DNA from: Paenibacillus sp. FSL R5-0341
GTDB taxonomy: Bacteria > Bacillota > Bacilli > Paenibacillales > Paenibacillaceae
DNA: 64,000 bases
Reading direction: 5' to 3'
Assembly: GCF_037975235.1 (NCBI RefSeq)
Contig: NZ_CP150241.1
Coordinates: forward strand, 4,588,001-4,652,000
Below the pieces are notes generated by a model. The model was given only the letters and a program-made list of their open reading frames with translations, searched no databases and was not told the origin of the DNA. This document shows, in pieces, positions 52,245-61,231 of this stretch. The first letter of the stretch is position 1; every line of letters starts with the position of its first letter. Both the position numbers and the translations under genes were made by a program.

Positions 52245-54439
52245 AGTTCCTTCCGCAGCTTCAAGGCGGTCTGATAGACACCCTTCCAGTCGTCGGCAGT
52301 TACGGACGCCGGACTGTAGCGAGTCTGTTCAAACTTCGTAAGAAGCTCATGCAATGTCGCTTCTGCAGCCGGTTTGGCCTGGCTCCATCGAGTTACCGAT
52401 TCACGAAGTGTTTCGTCTCCGCTCCGGGTCAGTCCTTTGCGTTTCACATACTGAATCCAACGCTCGGTCTCTGCCACTACCTTCTGTTCAGGGGTGAGCG
52501 GTCCACCTGTCCGTAGACGAAGCAGGAAGAATCGCATGGAGAAACGATTACGCCAGAACATGTATGCTACCCACAATACGATGATGGCTCCTGCAGCCCA
52601 GATAACAAAAGTCGGGATGGCAGACGTTGTCTGCTCAGGTGCAGGGGTCTGCTCTTCCTCTTGTACCGGCTCCTCTTCTGGCTGTTCTTCAGGCTCATCT
52701 ACAGACTGTACATCAGGCTGTTCCGTGAGCAGCGGCATATCAAAGCCCGGCGTTGCTTCAACGGGAATCCATCCATACTCACCAAAGTAAACCTCTGCCC
52801 AAGAGTGTGCATCTGCATTGGTAACGGTGTAGGTCGTCTCAATCTCCGCGCCAGGTTGACGCGGAGCCTGCATGTCCGAATTCAGGGACAGTTGTCCAGG
52901 CGCATAACCTTTAACCCACCTTGCAGGAATGCCCTCCGAGCGCGCCATCATCACCAGCGCAGTGGAGAAGTAGTCACAGTAGCCCTCCATAATATCGAAC
53001 AGGAAGCCTTCCACAAAGTCGCTGCTTACTTTTCGAGATAAATCCGGATTGTTCGTGTATTCAAAATTAGTTTGTAAATAGTTTTGCAGTAATGCCACTT
53101 TTTCATACGGCGTATTCGCAGATGCCGTTATCTCGGCTGCCAGATTCGACACCCGGTCAGGGAAACGGGATGGTAACTGCAAGTACATATCATCTGCCGG
53201 ATTACTGTTATACAGATCTTCAAAAGACTTCGTACGAAGTTCATCCTCCACAATCACAGGGGCTTCAGATACGATGGTATATGTCTTGGGATACTGTGGT
53301 TGCTGACGGTCTGTCACCACATGCAGTTCAGCCTGTTCGGCATTCCACAGCATACGTTCCGTTCTGTCCTCACCGTTAATTGAACTCACTTCCGAGATCG
53401 AATAAGCACCAAACAGAATCGGATAGACATTGTCATTCAGCATCGTTACGTTCTGAGTCACTTGTTTGGTGTTCACGTTACCAGATTCATCATTCTCCAA
53501 AGGCTGTCCTGCTTCAACATTCTCTGTCGCACCGCGTCCACGGTCGTCCCAACCTGTGCCTGTGTACTCCGCACGTGTCTCACCGCGCCAGTAACTGCGC
53601 TCATTGGTCGTGACAGACATGACAGGGGTATAGTCGAAGTTGAATCCTCCACCAAGCTGATTGTCTTCCCTGCTGTATCCCGATTCAGTAGCCGCCGGAA
53701 TATCGAGGTTACCGTTTCCAGCCTGACTAGTGGACGTTCCGGTAAAGTTACGCCAAGCCGTATATGGGTCCGTCAAGGTGGGTGGAATCTCCGGCATATT
53801 GACACTGGCTACAATAATCAAAGAAAAGATAATGGCAATATTGGCCAGGATTTTATAAGGATACCGGATAATTCGTTTCCATCCTTGTGGATACTGTAGC
53901 TGATAATTACGGAAATGCTGACATACAAGCCATCCCATGCCCGCGAACATCACCCAAGCGATTTCGATCCAGAGTGGAATCTGGGTAAACGAATCGAGAA
54001 TCCCCATCGAAATGATGTTAACACCCAGAAAAACAAGAATTCGACGTGTTGTGGTCACGAGGCGCAGAGCAGCTTCAAGCATTACCCAAGCACACAAGGA
54101 GAACCAGATGTACGGCGTCATGTGCAATATAAACTGCTCCGCCCGGTCCGTTAAAGAACCATAAGGGACGTATACCGTGTAATCAATTAGCGTTTTATGC
54201 AAAATGTAAACAACGACAACCGCCTTGATGATCGTCCGATACACCGTTTTGAAGGGCAGAATGACCTCCAGCACACTGACTGCTGCAAGTGTCCATAACA
54301 CCAGAGAAGTTGTCTCCGTATACCACGATTCCTGCGTAAACGATATCCACTGCATTCCAATCAGGAAAATCCAGAGCAATGAAGCTGCATGATACCAGGA
54401 TCGTTTGCCTGTAACACTTTCATTTCCTTTTGTACTCAT
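52226..54439 (-). CDS. Transglutaminase-like membrane protein (TgpA/DUF4129 type)
   Basis: Large membrane protein with an external transglutaminase-like domain, 737 residues. N-terminal region has about seven hydrophobic segments (TgpA_N type); the core domain shows MEGYCDYFSTALVMM with the catalytic Cys, VTNADAHSWAEVYF with the His, and VPVEATPGF where the third residue is Glu in place of Asp; a final membrane segment (FVIWAAGAIIVLWVAYMFW) and a cytoplasmic DUF4129-like tail follow. Downstream partner of the MoxR ATPase and the DUF58 protein; the trio is a common bacterial cassette of unclear substrate. The start overlaps the DUF58 stop by four bases. Confidence 0.85.
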   Translation of the reverse strand: MSTKGNESVTGKRSWYHAASLLWIFLIGMQWISFTQESWYTETTSLVLWTLAAVSVLEVILPFKTVYRTIIKAVVVVYILHKTLIDYTVYVPYGSLTDRAEQFILHMTPYIWFSLCAWVMLEAALRLVTTTRRILVFLGVNIISMGILDSFTQIPLWIEIAWVMFAGMGWLVCQHFRNYQLQYPQGWKRIIRYPYKILANIAIIFSLIIVASVNMPEIPPTLTDPYTAWRNFTGTSTSQAGNGNLDIPAATESGYSREDNQLGGGFNFDYTPVMSVTTNERSYWRGETRAEYTGTGWDDRGRGATENVEAGQPLENDESGNVNTKQVTQNVTMLNDNVYPILFGAYSISEVSSINGEDRTERMLWNAEQAELHVVTDRQQPQYPKTYTIVSEAPVIVEDELRTKSFEDLYNSNPADDMYLQLPSRFPDRVSNLAAEITASANTPYEKVALLQNYLQTNFEYTNNPDLSRKVSSDFVEGFLFDIMEGYCDYFSTALVMMARSEGIPARWVKGYAPGQLSLNSDMQAPRQPGAEIETTYTVTNADAHSWAEVYFGEYGWIPVEATPGFDMPLLTEQPDVQSVDEPEEQPEEEPVQEEEQTPAPEQTTSAIPTFVIWAAGAIIVLWVAYMFWRNRFSMRFFLLRLRTGGPLTPEQKVVAETERWIQYVKRKGLTRSGDETLRESVTRWSQAKPAAEATLHELLTKFEQTRYSPASVTADDWKGVYQTALKLRKELKAERA

Positions 54440-55683
54440 ACAGAACCTCCCCCCATCACCGTTGGAAGCTCCTGCAAATGAGAAACCGTGAATGACCGCG
54501 TGCCTCTTCCACGCAACATGGCATTCCACTCCGCACTCCGGCGGGATTCACTGGTATCGATCAGAATATGACATGGAGTCATGCCCCGCGTATCGGCCCA
54601 GCGCAACAGTTCCAATATTTTTTCATCCTTTTGGGGAGAAATCACAACAAAATAAGCTCCCTGGGGCAGCTGACGCGCTATTCTTTCCACCCCAGGCAAC
54701 AGCTGGGCATCCTGCCCGTTATATTGAATATCCACCAGATGATGCATCATCTTCTGTCGTTCCAGCAGACTTTCACTGGGGGCCATGAAGGATGTCTCCT
54801 CAGACAATGTCAATAATCCCATCCCCATCCGTTCCCTGGCACCATACTCCAGCAGAGAAGCAGCCGTGGACACGGCAATTTCGAATGCTTCCCCATGTTC
54901 ATAACTTGCTGCCAGCGCATCGAGAACCAGAATGGTTTTCGGTACAGACTCATGCTCGAACTCCTTGGATTTCCAGTTTCCCGTCTTCGCCGTTGCATTC
55001 CAGTGAATACGGGAAAGTCGATCTCCGTATACATAGTCACGTACACCATTGATCTGGGTCGTCTCTCTCCTTGAACGAGTTAGCGCCGTCTGAGGACCGG
55101 ATAACCGTGATTTGCGGTCGTAGAGCTGCCAATATGGAATAAATACCGTTCTTGGCAGTACTCGAAACTCGCCTTTGGCCTTAAACTTTCCGCGATGTTC
55201 AATCAGTCCAAATATGTCCTCACTGGCACATTCTGTTTCCGAAAAAACATACTTGCCCCGCTCAAGTGGCGGTGTCTGGAAAGACAGCTCGCCATTTCCT
55301 CGCATATTCGGAATCAAACTTTCTTTGAACGACCAGGATTCTCCGTTATGCCGGTGCAGCATTTCACGTACAACCACATAGGGAAGCGGGAGGAATCCCG
55401 GAATAGTCAGACTCAGCTGTACTTGAACCTGGTCACCTGCATGCAGCAGTTCTTCGTGATCCGGACCTGAAGATAGCTTGCGCACTCCCTGAGCACGTCT
55501 TACTCCGCTAAATCCAGCAATGGCAAGATACACACAGAGCAGGGTTACCATCGACAGCAACATGAGTGATGTCTTCCCGCCCTGAAACAAAACATAAGCC
55601 AGACAGCACATCCACACCATTGCGATGCTCCATACGCGTGGGTGGCGCAGCCCTCTATTGACTGTACTCAAAAGCGGCTTCAT
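54436..55683 (-). CDS. DUF58 domain-containing protein
   Basis: Member of the DUF58/VWA-like group linked to MoxR ATPases, 415 residues. Two N-terminal membrane segments (VWSIAMVWMCCLAYVLF and SLMLLSMVTLLCVYLAIAG), then a soluble region that includes the DUF58 signature YVYGDRLSRIHWNATAKTG and a VWA-like part starting TILVLDALAASYE. Its start is 3 bases after the moxR stop, and its stop overlaps the transglutaminase start by four bases, so all three are translated as a unit. Confidence 0.9.
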   Translation of the reverse strand: MKPLLSTVNRGLRHPRVWSIAMVWMCCLAYVLFQGGKTSLMLLSMVTLLCVYLAIAGFSGVRRAQGVRKLSSGPDHEELLHAGDQVQVQLSLTIPGFLPLPYVVVREMLHRHNGESWSFKESLIPNMRGNGELSFQTPPLERGKYVFSETECASEDIFGLIEHRGKFKAKGEFRVLPRTVFIPYWQLYDRKSRLSGPQTALTRSRRETTQINGVRDYVYGDRLSRIHWNATAKTGNWKSKEFEHESVPKTILVLDALAASYEHGEAFEIAVSTAASLLEYGARERMGMGLLTLSEETSFMAPSESLLERQKMMHHLVDIQYNGQDAQLLPGVERIARQLPQGAYFVVISPQKDEKILELLRWADTRGMTPCHILIDTSESRRSAEWNAMLRGRGTRSFTVSHLQELPTVMGGGSV

Positions 55684-55686
55684 AAA

Positions 55687-56643
55687 CTATTGCCCCATGG
55701 AGACGGGCACGCGTACCTGCTGGAGTACGGCATTCAAAACGGCCTCGGAACTCATACTGTCCAGTCTCGATTCGGGACGAAGCACAATCCGATGAGAGAT
55801 CACATAAGGGGCCATCGTCTTCACATCATCTGGAAGCACATAATCACGTTCCTGCAAGAAAGCAAAAGCTTTTACGGCCATCATGAAGGATATGGCTGCC
55901 CGTGGGCTGGCACCCAGCAATACAGATGGGTGGGAGCGGGTTTGACGAACAACGTCAAGCAGATAGTCCATGACCGGATCACCAATAAAGACTTCCTTAA
56001 TCTCCTGCTGGATTGCCGAGATTTGGTCCATATGGGTTACCGATTCAAGACGATCTACAGGTTGACCCAGCTGATGTGTCTTCAGCAGCGTTTTCTCAAT
56101 CTCTTTATCGGGATAACCGAGACTTATTTTCAACATAAACCGGTCGAGTTGCGCTTCCGGCAATGTATACGTACCTTCAAAATCAATCGGATTCTGAGTT
56201 GCACAGAGCATGAACGGATGTGGCAGATCATACGTATCCCCATCAACGGTTACGCTGCGCTCCTCCATGACTTCGAGCAGAGCCGACTGCGTTTTCGTTG
56301 TTGCCCGGTTAATCTCGTCAGCGAGCAAAATGTTGGTCATCACGGGACCTGGACGGAAATAAAAGCGCTCATCCTTCGGATGAAACACGGATACGCCCGT
56401 AATATCACTTGGTAAAATATCAGGATTACATTGAATGCGTCGGTACTCTCCGCGCATGGATTTCGATAATGCCTTAATCAACTGCGTTTTGCCAGTTCCC
56501 GGTACGTCTTCAATCAGAACGTGCCCGCCTGCAAGCAAAGCTGTAAGTAAAAGTTGAATTTCAAAGGATTTCCCCATAATGCAGGATTCCAGATTCGAAC
56601 GAACTGCGGATATGATTTGGATCGACTCTTTGCGCACAGGCAT
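55687..56643 (-). CDS. MoxR-type AAA+ ATPase
   Basis: Chaperone-like AAA+ ATPase of the MoxR family, 318 residues. Walker A is EDVPGTGKTQ (near 45-54), Walker B ADEINRA (near 107), and the sensor region TQNPIDFEGTYTLPEAQLDRF. It probably helps assemble or activate the DUF58/transglutaminase proteins; this is inference from known operons. GGAGG is nine bases before the ATG at 56643; the frame reaches 56712. First gene of the cassette. Confidence 0.92.
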   Translation of the reverse strand: MPVRKESIQIISAVRSNLESCIMGKSFEIQLLLTALLAGGHVLIEDVPGTGKTQLIKALSKSMRGEYRRIQCNPDILPSDITGVSVFHPKDERFYFRPGPVMTNILLADEINRATTKTQSALLEVMEERSVTVDGDTYDLPHPFMLCATQNPIDFEGTYTLPEAQLDRFMLKISLGYPDKEIEKTLLKTHQLGQPVDRLESVTHMDQISAIQQEIKEVFIGDPVMDYLLDVVRQTRSHPSVLLGASPRAAISFMMAVKAFAFLQERDYVLPDDVKTMAPYVISHRIVLRPESRLDSMSSEAVLNAVLQQVRVPVSMGQ

Positions 56644-56777
56644 GTGGTCTAACCTCCTAAAAAAGCATACAGATTTCCTTTTATTGTACATGATCCACGG
56701 GCCTGAGTACACTCGAAGGAACTCACAATTTGTTTCCAGCCGTCAGATTCACCGCAGTTCACGCATGAATACGACAA

Positions 56778-56813
56778 AAAAGGCCCGGATACAAGTTATC
56801 CGAAGCCTTTGCT
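56778..56813 (-). terminator. Terminator of the spoVA operon
   Basis: Minus strand AAAGGC...CGGATA-ACTTG-TATCCG...GCCTTT stem followed by TTTTG, about 40 bases after the spoVAE stop. Confidence 0.85.
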
Positions 56814-56850
56814 GAATCGCCTTATGTTAAAGTAGATATTCCATTCTATG

Positions 56851-57201
56851 TCAGCCTTTTGGCCTAACCACCAATGCGGCGAGAAATGAAAAGATGATCG
56901 CTGACGAAATCCCTGCCGCGGTCAGATCGAATATTCCCGTAATGACACCAAGCCATCCCTCTTTCTCCAGTTCCGTCAATGCTCCGTGCACCAAGGAATT
57001 ACCGAAACTTGTGATGGGGATTGAAGCACCCGCACCTGCAAATTTAACCAAGGGGTCGTACAGGCCAAATGCATCCGCAAGCGCACCTGCCACAACAAGT
57101 GTGCTCATCGTATGTGCCGGAGTCAATTTGACACCATCCATCAGAAGCTGCCCCACAACACAGATCAAACCGCCAACGATAAACGCCCACAAGAACTGCA
57201 T
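56851..57201 (-). CDS. spoVAE: Stage V sporulation protein AE
   Basis: Membrane protein of the SpoVA channel complex that moves dipicolinic acid in spore formation and germination. The 116-residue protein has three to four hydrophobic segments and the conserved TPAHTMSTLVVAGALADAFGLYDPL and GAGASIPITSFGNSLVHGAL. It corresponds to the SpoVAEb type. Its start is 5 bases after the spoVAD stop. Last gene of the three-gene operon, with a strong terminator. Confidence 0.93.
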   Translation of the reverse strand: MQFLWAFIVGGLICVVGQLLMDGVKLTPAHTMSTLVVAGALADAFGLYDPLVKFAGAGASIPITSFGNSLVHGALTELEKEGWLGVITGIFDLTAAGISSAIIFSFLAALVVRPKG

Positions 57202-57206
57202 GACCT

Positions 57207-58223
57207 TTATCCCTCCTTTTCTATGGCTACCGCATGAGCAATACAGGGAATACTTTCACCCTGCTGGTACGAAATTGGAGACAGCAGTGCCCCGGTAGCA
57301 ACGACGAGCACTCGCTTAAGATCACCCTTCTGCATTCGATTCAAAATGTGACCATAGGTTACCGTGGCAGAGCACCCGCATCCACTTCCCCCGGCAACAA
57401 CATAAGGCTGTTTCTCCCGATCATAGATCATCAGGCCGCAGTCATTAAAAACCGTTTGTTCCATAGGAATGCCTTCTTTTTGCAAAAGCTCTTTGGTAAT
57501 TGGCAGACCGACGGAAGCCAGATCCCCGGTAACAATAAGATCATAATAACTAGGCTCCAATCCCGTATCCCTAAAATGGGAAATCAGGGTGTCGGCTGCT
57601 GCCGGTGCCATCGCTGAACCCATGTTAAAGGGATCTTTGATGCCCAAATCCATAATGCGTCCAATGGTCGCTTTGGTAACTACAGGACCATCACCGGTAC
57701 GAGAGACTACACCACACCCTGCACCTGTGACGGTATATTGCGCATAAGGCGGCTTCTGGGAGCCATACTCGGTCGGATAACGAAATTGTTTCTCGACCGT
57801 GCAGTTATGGCTAACCGTTCCTGCAAGGACGTAATCACCAGCTCCCGAGTCAACAATCATGGACGCTAGCGCTAACGTTTCCATGGAAGTAGAACAGGCT
57901 CCAAAGACACCCAGATAAGGCACACCCAGTTTTCGCGCTGAAAAGGAACTGCTAATAATCTGGTTCATCAGATCTCCACCGACAAAAAAGTGAAGCTCTT
58001 CCTTGGTGATATTGGCATTAACCAAAGCCAACTGGGAGGCCTGTTCCAGCAGTTTGCGTTCTCCCTTTTCCCACGTCTTCTCGCCGATCTCAAGATTGTC
58101 ATAGACGTAATCAAAATCAGATGACAAGGGACCCTTGCCCTCATCAGGTCCTACAACTGCCGCTTTACCGATAATTCGTGGACGATCCTCAAACTGCCAC
58201 GTTTGGCGGCCCAATCGCTTCAT
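57207..58223 (-). CDS. spoVAD: Stage V sporulation protein AD
   Basis: Thiolase-fold component of the SpoVA complex on the outer face of the spore inner membrane; the B. subtilis protein binds dipicolinic acid. The 338-residue protein begins MKRLGRQTWQFEDRPRIIGKAAVVGP and contains GVFGACSTSMETLALAS, LAGTVSHNCTVEKQFRYPTEYG and SGCGCSATVTYGHIL. It overlaps spoVAC by four bases. Complete in length for the family. Confidence 0.96.
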   Translation of the reverse strand: MKRLGRQTWQFEDRPRIIGKAAVVGPDEGKGPLSSDFDYVYDNLEIGEKTWEKGERKLLEQASQLALVNANITKEELHFFVGGDLMNQIISSSFSARKLGVPYLGVFGACSTSMETLALASMIVDSGAGDYVLAGTVSHNCTVEKQFRYPTEYGSQKPPYAQYTVTGAGCGVVSRTGDGPVVTKATIGRIMDLGIKDPFNMGSAMAPAAADTLISHFRDTGLEPSYYDLIVTGDLASVGLPITKELLQKEGIPMEQTVFNDCGLMIYDREKQPYVVAGGSGCGCSATVTYGHILNRMQKGDLKRVLVVATGALLSPISYQQGESIPCIAHAVAIEKEG

Positions 58224-58723
58224 AGATGTCCACCTCCGAATCCCAGAAAGGCGTAAACGATGCCTACGACAAATGCTGCCACGACACCGAACACGATTAC
58301 GGAACCAGCAAGTTTAAACATGTTGGCCCCTACACCAAGCACCAGTCCTTCAGCACGATGTTCCAATGCAGCAGAACACATGGAATTGGCAAATCCGGTA
58401 ACCGGCACAGCCGTTCCTGCTCCTGCCCATTGAGCCATTTTATCGTAAACACCGAGACAAGTTAGAATAACCGATATGAGAATCATCACCGCCACTGTAG
58501 GACTGGAAGCCTCCTTGGATGTCATGTCGAAACCGGCCATAAAAGCCTCTTGAATGGCCTGTCCAATCAAACAGACGGTTCCACCAACCAGAAATGCCTT
58601 GAGGCAGTTCTTCAGGATTGGACGAGGCGGCTCATGTTTTTTGGCGACTTTCTTGTACTCCTTTTCATCCATGGATAGGGACGATGTTTTTTTTTCGCTT
58701 CCGGATGCAGATTGAGCTGGCAA
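58220..58723 (-). CDS. spoVAC: Stage V sporulation protein AC
   Basis: Mechanosensitive-channel-like membrane component of the SpoVA complex. The 167-residue protein has a charged N-terminus followed by four hydrophobic segments and the conserved LKAFLVGGTVCLIGQ and GAGTAVPVTGFANSMCSAALEHRAEG. TTG at 58723 is the likely start because GGAGG is nine bases before it. It is the first gene of spoVAC-AD-AE. Sequences such as GAATA with CATTCAG 18 bases on, upstream, weakly resemble a sigma-G promoter. Confidence 0.94.
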   Translation of the reverse strand: MPAQSASGSEKKTSSLSMDEKEYKKVAKKHEPPRPILKNCLKAFLVGGTVCLIGQAIQEAFMAGFDMTSKEASSPTVAVMILISVILTCLGVYDKMAQWAGAGTAVPVTGFANSMCSAALEHRAEGLVLGVGANMFKLAGSVIVFGVVAAFVVGIVYAFLGFGGGHL

Positions 58724-58914
58724 GATACAAGACCTCCTCTATGTGAAAATGGATCAAAGCTATGGCTGAATGCCAATGGGTGTAATCCTCTATTCATTGT
58801 TTGTTAATGATCGGAAGGTTATGTATCCGGCGACAGACAGCATATGTTTCCAACAGGACATGCCGTGGAAGCAGGAATGGATTACGCCGGACTGAACACT
58901 TATTTAGTTACGTT

Positions 58915-58998
58915 CTATAAATAAAGAAGAACGATCACGAGCAAGATAAAAAGAACGATAAACAGTACTTTTTCCGTGCCCTCTTCTGGAGGCTTCAT
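58915..58998 (-). CDS. Tiny hydrophobic peptide, possibly YjcZ-like
   Basis: A 27-residue frame: a short charged start (MKPPEEGTEKV) and a 17-residue hydrophobic run (LFIVLFILLVIVLLYL). The FIVLFILLVIV pattern is like the YjcZ-type small sporulation peptides of Bacillales. AAGGAG lies 12 bases before the ATG at 58998, a bit far. It is about 190 bases upstream of spoVAC on the same strand. Weak evidence alone; too short to judge by coding statistics. Confidence 0.45.
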   Translation of the reverse strand: MKPPEEGTEKVLFIVLFILLVIVLLYL

Positions 58999-59372
58999 CT
59001 GATATCCTGGCTCCTTCCTGTTGCAGACAAGCGAATATTAAACATGAAGACCTTCAAAAAATGATGACATCTTCTCCATATATTCATATTCATTGCAGTG
59101 GCATCAGGACTGCGACTACAGCGGATAGAATCTTGAAATTCGGACACGATCCGAGCCCAAAACATGCCTTAAATACGTGACATAAACATGGACAATCACT
59201 AACGCAAGGTTCATACTGTAATGTGACCAGTGGTTAAATAACAAGTCCTCAGCATATTAAAGTGCATGTTCAAAAAGATAAAAGACTTTTTGAACTACAT
59301 CTTAAAGGACAACAGGCGGGTAGCCGTTCTACTATGACCTGAACTACATACCAACAGAGGAGTTGTTGACAC
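58999..59372. other. Gene-free stretch before the M42 aminopeptidase gene
   Basis: These 374 bases contain no convincing gene. The only structure noticed is the hairpin GTTCAAAAAG-ATAAAAGA-CTTTTTGAAC at 59268-59295 (listed separately). Confidence 0.6.
59268..59295. repeat. Perfect 10-base-arm inverted repeat
   Basis: GTTCAAAAAG (59268-59277) and CTTTTTGAAC (59286-59295), 8-base loop, about 78 bases before the M42 gene. There is little T-run after it, so terminator function is unclear. Confidence 0.5.
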
Positions 59373-60446
59373 ATGAATGAAAAAACGATGGATATGTTCC
59401 GTACATTAACGGAGTTTCCTTCCGCATCCGGTTTTGAACGTGAGCTTCGCGGATGGATGAAAGAGCAACTTTCCGCTTATACCGAGGAATTCGTACAGGA
59501 TCGCCTGGGAAGTCTTTTTGGTGTATTGCGCGGGGAGGAATCCGGCCCTAAAGTTATGGTAGCCGGACACTTTGACGAAGTAGGTTTCATGACTACAGGC
59601 ATTACAGAAACAGGCATGATCAAGTTCCGTCCACTGGGCGGATGGTGGAGTCAGGCTGTACTGTCTCAACGACTGGAAATCATCACACCTGATCGCCGGA
59701 TTACCGGAGTTGTAGGCTCTACACCTACACACTTGCTGGACGAGTCCCAGCGGAGCAAACCTGTGGACCTGAACACCATGTATCTTGATATCGGGGCCGA
59801 CAACCGTGCGGAAGCAGAATCTTGGGGCATCCACCCAGGTATGCAGATCGTGCCGATCTGTGAATTCACACCCATGGCCAATCCGAAGAAAATTATGGCT
59901 AAAGCGTGGGATAATCGTTACGGTGTAGGGCTTGCACTTGAACTGGTTGAAGCACTGCACAAGGAAAAACTGCCTAACACGCTCTATGCTGGTGCAACGG
60001 TTCAGGAAGAACTGGGGCTTCGCGGTGCACGTACGGCGGCCAATCTGATTCAGCCGGATATCTTCTTCGCACTCGATTGTAGCGCGGCGAATGATATGAC
60101 AGGTGACAAGCAGTCCTTTGGACATATTGGACAAGGGGCATTACTTCGTATTTTTGACCCAGGTATGTTCACCCATCGCGGAATGGTGGAGTACGTGCAA
60201 GACACGGCTTCGTCCAATCAGATCAAAATGCAGTATTTCATCTCACCAGGCGGCACCGATGCAGGTCAAGTTCACCTGAGTGGAATTGGTGTGCCATCCA
60301 CGGTTATTGGTATCTGTGCCCGTTATATTCACACCTCTTCTTCCATCATTCATACAGACGACTACGATGCAGCCAAAGAGCTGATCGTGAAGCTGGTGAA
60401 GGGTCTGGATCGGACAACAATGAATACCATAATTAATAACGCGTAA
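59373..60446 (+). CDS. M42 family metallopeptidase (aminopeptidase)
   Basis: Dinuclear metal aminopeptidase of the M42 (glutamyl aminopeptidase / FrvX / cellulase M) family, 357 residues. Metal ligands and active site are visible: H66-x-D68 in AGHFDEVGF, Asp in AWDNRYG (near 180), the glutamate pair in VQEELGLRG (near 212), Asp in FALDCSA (near 234) and His in RYIHTSSS (near 320). AGAGGAG precedes the ATG. A single-gene unit with terminator. Chain length is normal. Confidence 0.93.
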   Translation: MNEKTMDMFRTLTEFPSASGFERELRGWMKEQLSAYTEEFVQDRLGSLFGVLRGEESGPKVMVAGHFDEVGFMTTGITETGMIKFRPLGGWWSQAVLSQRLEIITPDRRITGVVGSTPTHLLDESQRSKPVDLNTMYLDIGADNRAEAESWGIHPGMQIVPICEFTPMANPKKIMAKAWDNRYGVGLALELVEALHKEKLPNTLYAGATVQEELGLRGARTAANLIQPDIFFALDCSAANDMTGDKQSFGHIGQGALLRIFDPGMFTHRGMVEYVQDTASSNQIKMQYFISPGGTDAGQVHLSGIGVPSTVIGICARYIHTSSSIIHTDDYDAAKELIVKLVKGLDRTTMNTIINNA

Positions 60447-60452
60447 CAGCTG

Positions 60453-60493
60453 ACAAGAGACCTCCTAACTATATCGGGAGGTCTCTTTTTTAT
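60453..60493 (+). terminator. Terminator of the M42 gene
   Basis: AGAGACCTCC pairs with GGGAGGTCTCT across a 9-base loop, followed by TTTTTT, just after the stop. Confidence 0.88.
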
Positions 60494-60672
60494 ATCCACA
60501 ACTATATTAGTTGAACTCATTTATACAGAAAGGTTATTCTGTCATCGGAGTAGCACGTGTAAATATTCTTTAGTTCCACGTACGTAGATCAATAGGCCGA
60601 ACATTATAGGAAATTACACATAAGATACAATAACGGAAGATGAATTAAACACCAAACAGCGGGGGACCTGTT

Positions 60673-60993
60673 ATGGCAGTGGGAAGGAACGGAAAATCGA
60701 ATAAGGGTTCAAAAAAAACAAATGCCGCAAACACCCTTCTCAATGGCAACCTTAAAGGAAGAAATCTGGAACTTATCGTTGCAGCATTACTGGTAAGCGG
60801 GAAGTTAAGAGTGGATGCGGTCACGTTGTTTCGAGAAGCTACACTGGTCGTTGAACTTGTCGGACAATATAAAACGCTCCAAAATGTTACCCCGTCAAAT
60901 CAAGATAAACTGGTGCAATTCCTTGATGAGATCGGTGGCGATATGACGTTGAATGACGTTATACGGGCTTTTCAACAGAGAATCAATTCCTAA
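60673..60993 (+). CDS. Unknown 106-residue protein
   Basis: I do not recognise this protein. It has a basic, Asn/Lys/Gly-rich N-terminus (about residues 1-28), then a hydrophobic-amphipathic helix (LELIVAALLVSGKLRVDAV) and an acidic helical end (LVQFLDEIGGDMTLNDVIRAF). GGGGGA is before the ATG. The following 39-residue hydrophobic peptide is 24 bases downstream and is probably in the same message. A sporulation link is possible only by association with the neighbouring peptide. Confidence 0.6.
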   Translation: MAVGRNGKSNKGSKKTNAANTLLNGNLKGRNLELIVAALLVSGKLRVDAVTLFREATLVVELVGQYKTLQNVTPSNQDKLVQFLDEIGGDMTLNDVIRAFQQRINS

Positions 60994-61017
60994 ACGCCAA
61001 GAAATGAGGTTAAAGTG

Positions 61018-61137
61018 ATGTCTGACTTTGACGGAAATGGGTTCGCTGAGCTGTTAATCATTGTCATTCTCGTTGTTTTATTTGTATTCGGTTCTTCCGA
61101 TATTGACGATCTTACCGATGCACCTTCACAATCCTAA
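61018..61137 (+). CDS. Small hydrophobic peptide, possibly YjcZ-like
   Basis: A 39-residue frame: MSDFDGNGFAELLIIVILVVLF in two parts, then FGSSDIDDLTDAPSQS. A central hydrophobic run flanked by acidic ends. GAGGT precedes the ATG at 61018 by seven to eight bases. The organisation (polar start with Gly and Phe, one membrane run of Leu/Ile/Val) resembles small YjcZ-type peptides. It has a strong bidirectional terminator behind it. Confidence 0.55.
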   Translation: MSDFDGNGFAELLIIVILVVLFVFGSSDIDDLTDAPSQS

Positions 61138-61188
61138 ATGGTCGCACGGATATTACAATCCATTGCACTACGAACTGTATACCTGTTG

Positions 61189-61226
61189 TAAACGCCAGTC
61201 CACAGTTTAGTGGACTGGCGTTTTTG
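61189..61226. terminator. Bidirectional terminator
   Basis: AAACGCCAGTCCAC pairs perfectly with GTGGACTGGCGTTT around a 6-base loop, with T/A runs on both sides. It lies between the plus-strand 39-residue peptide gene and the minus-strand hydrolase gene. Confidence 0.92.
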
Positions 61227-61231
61227 GATGA

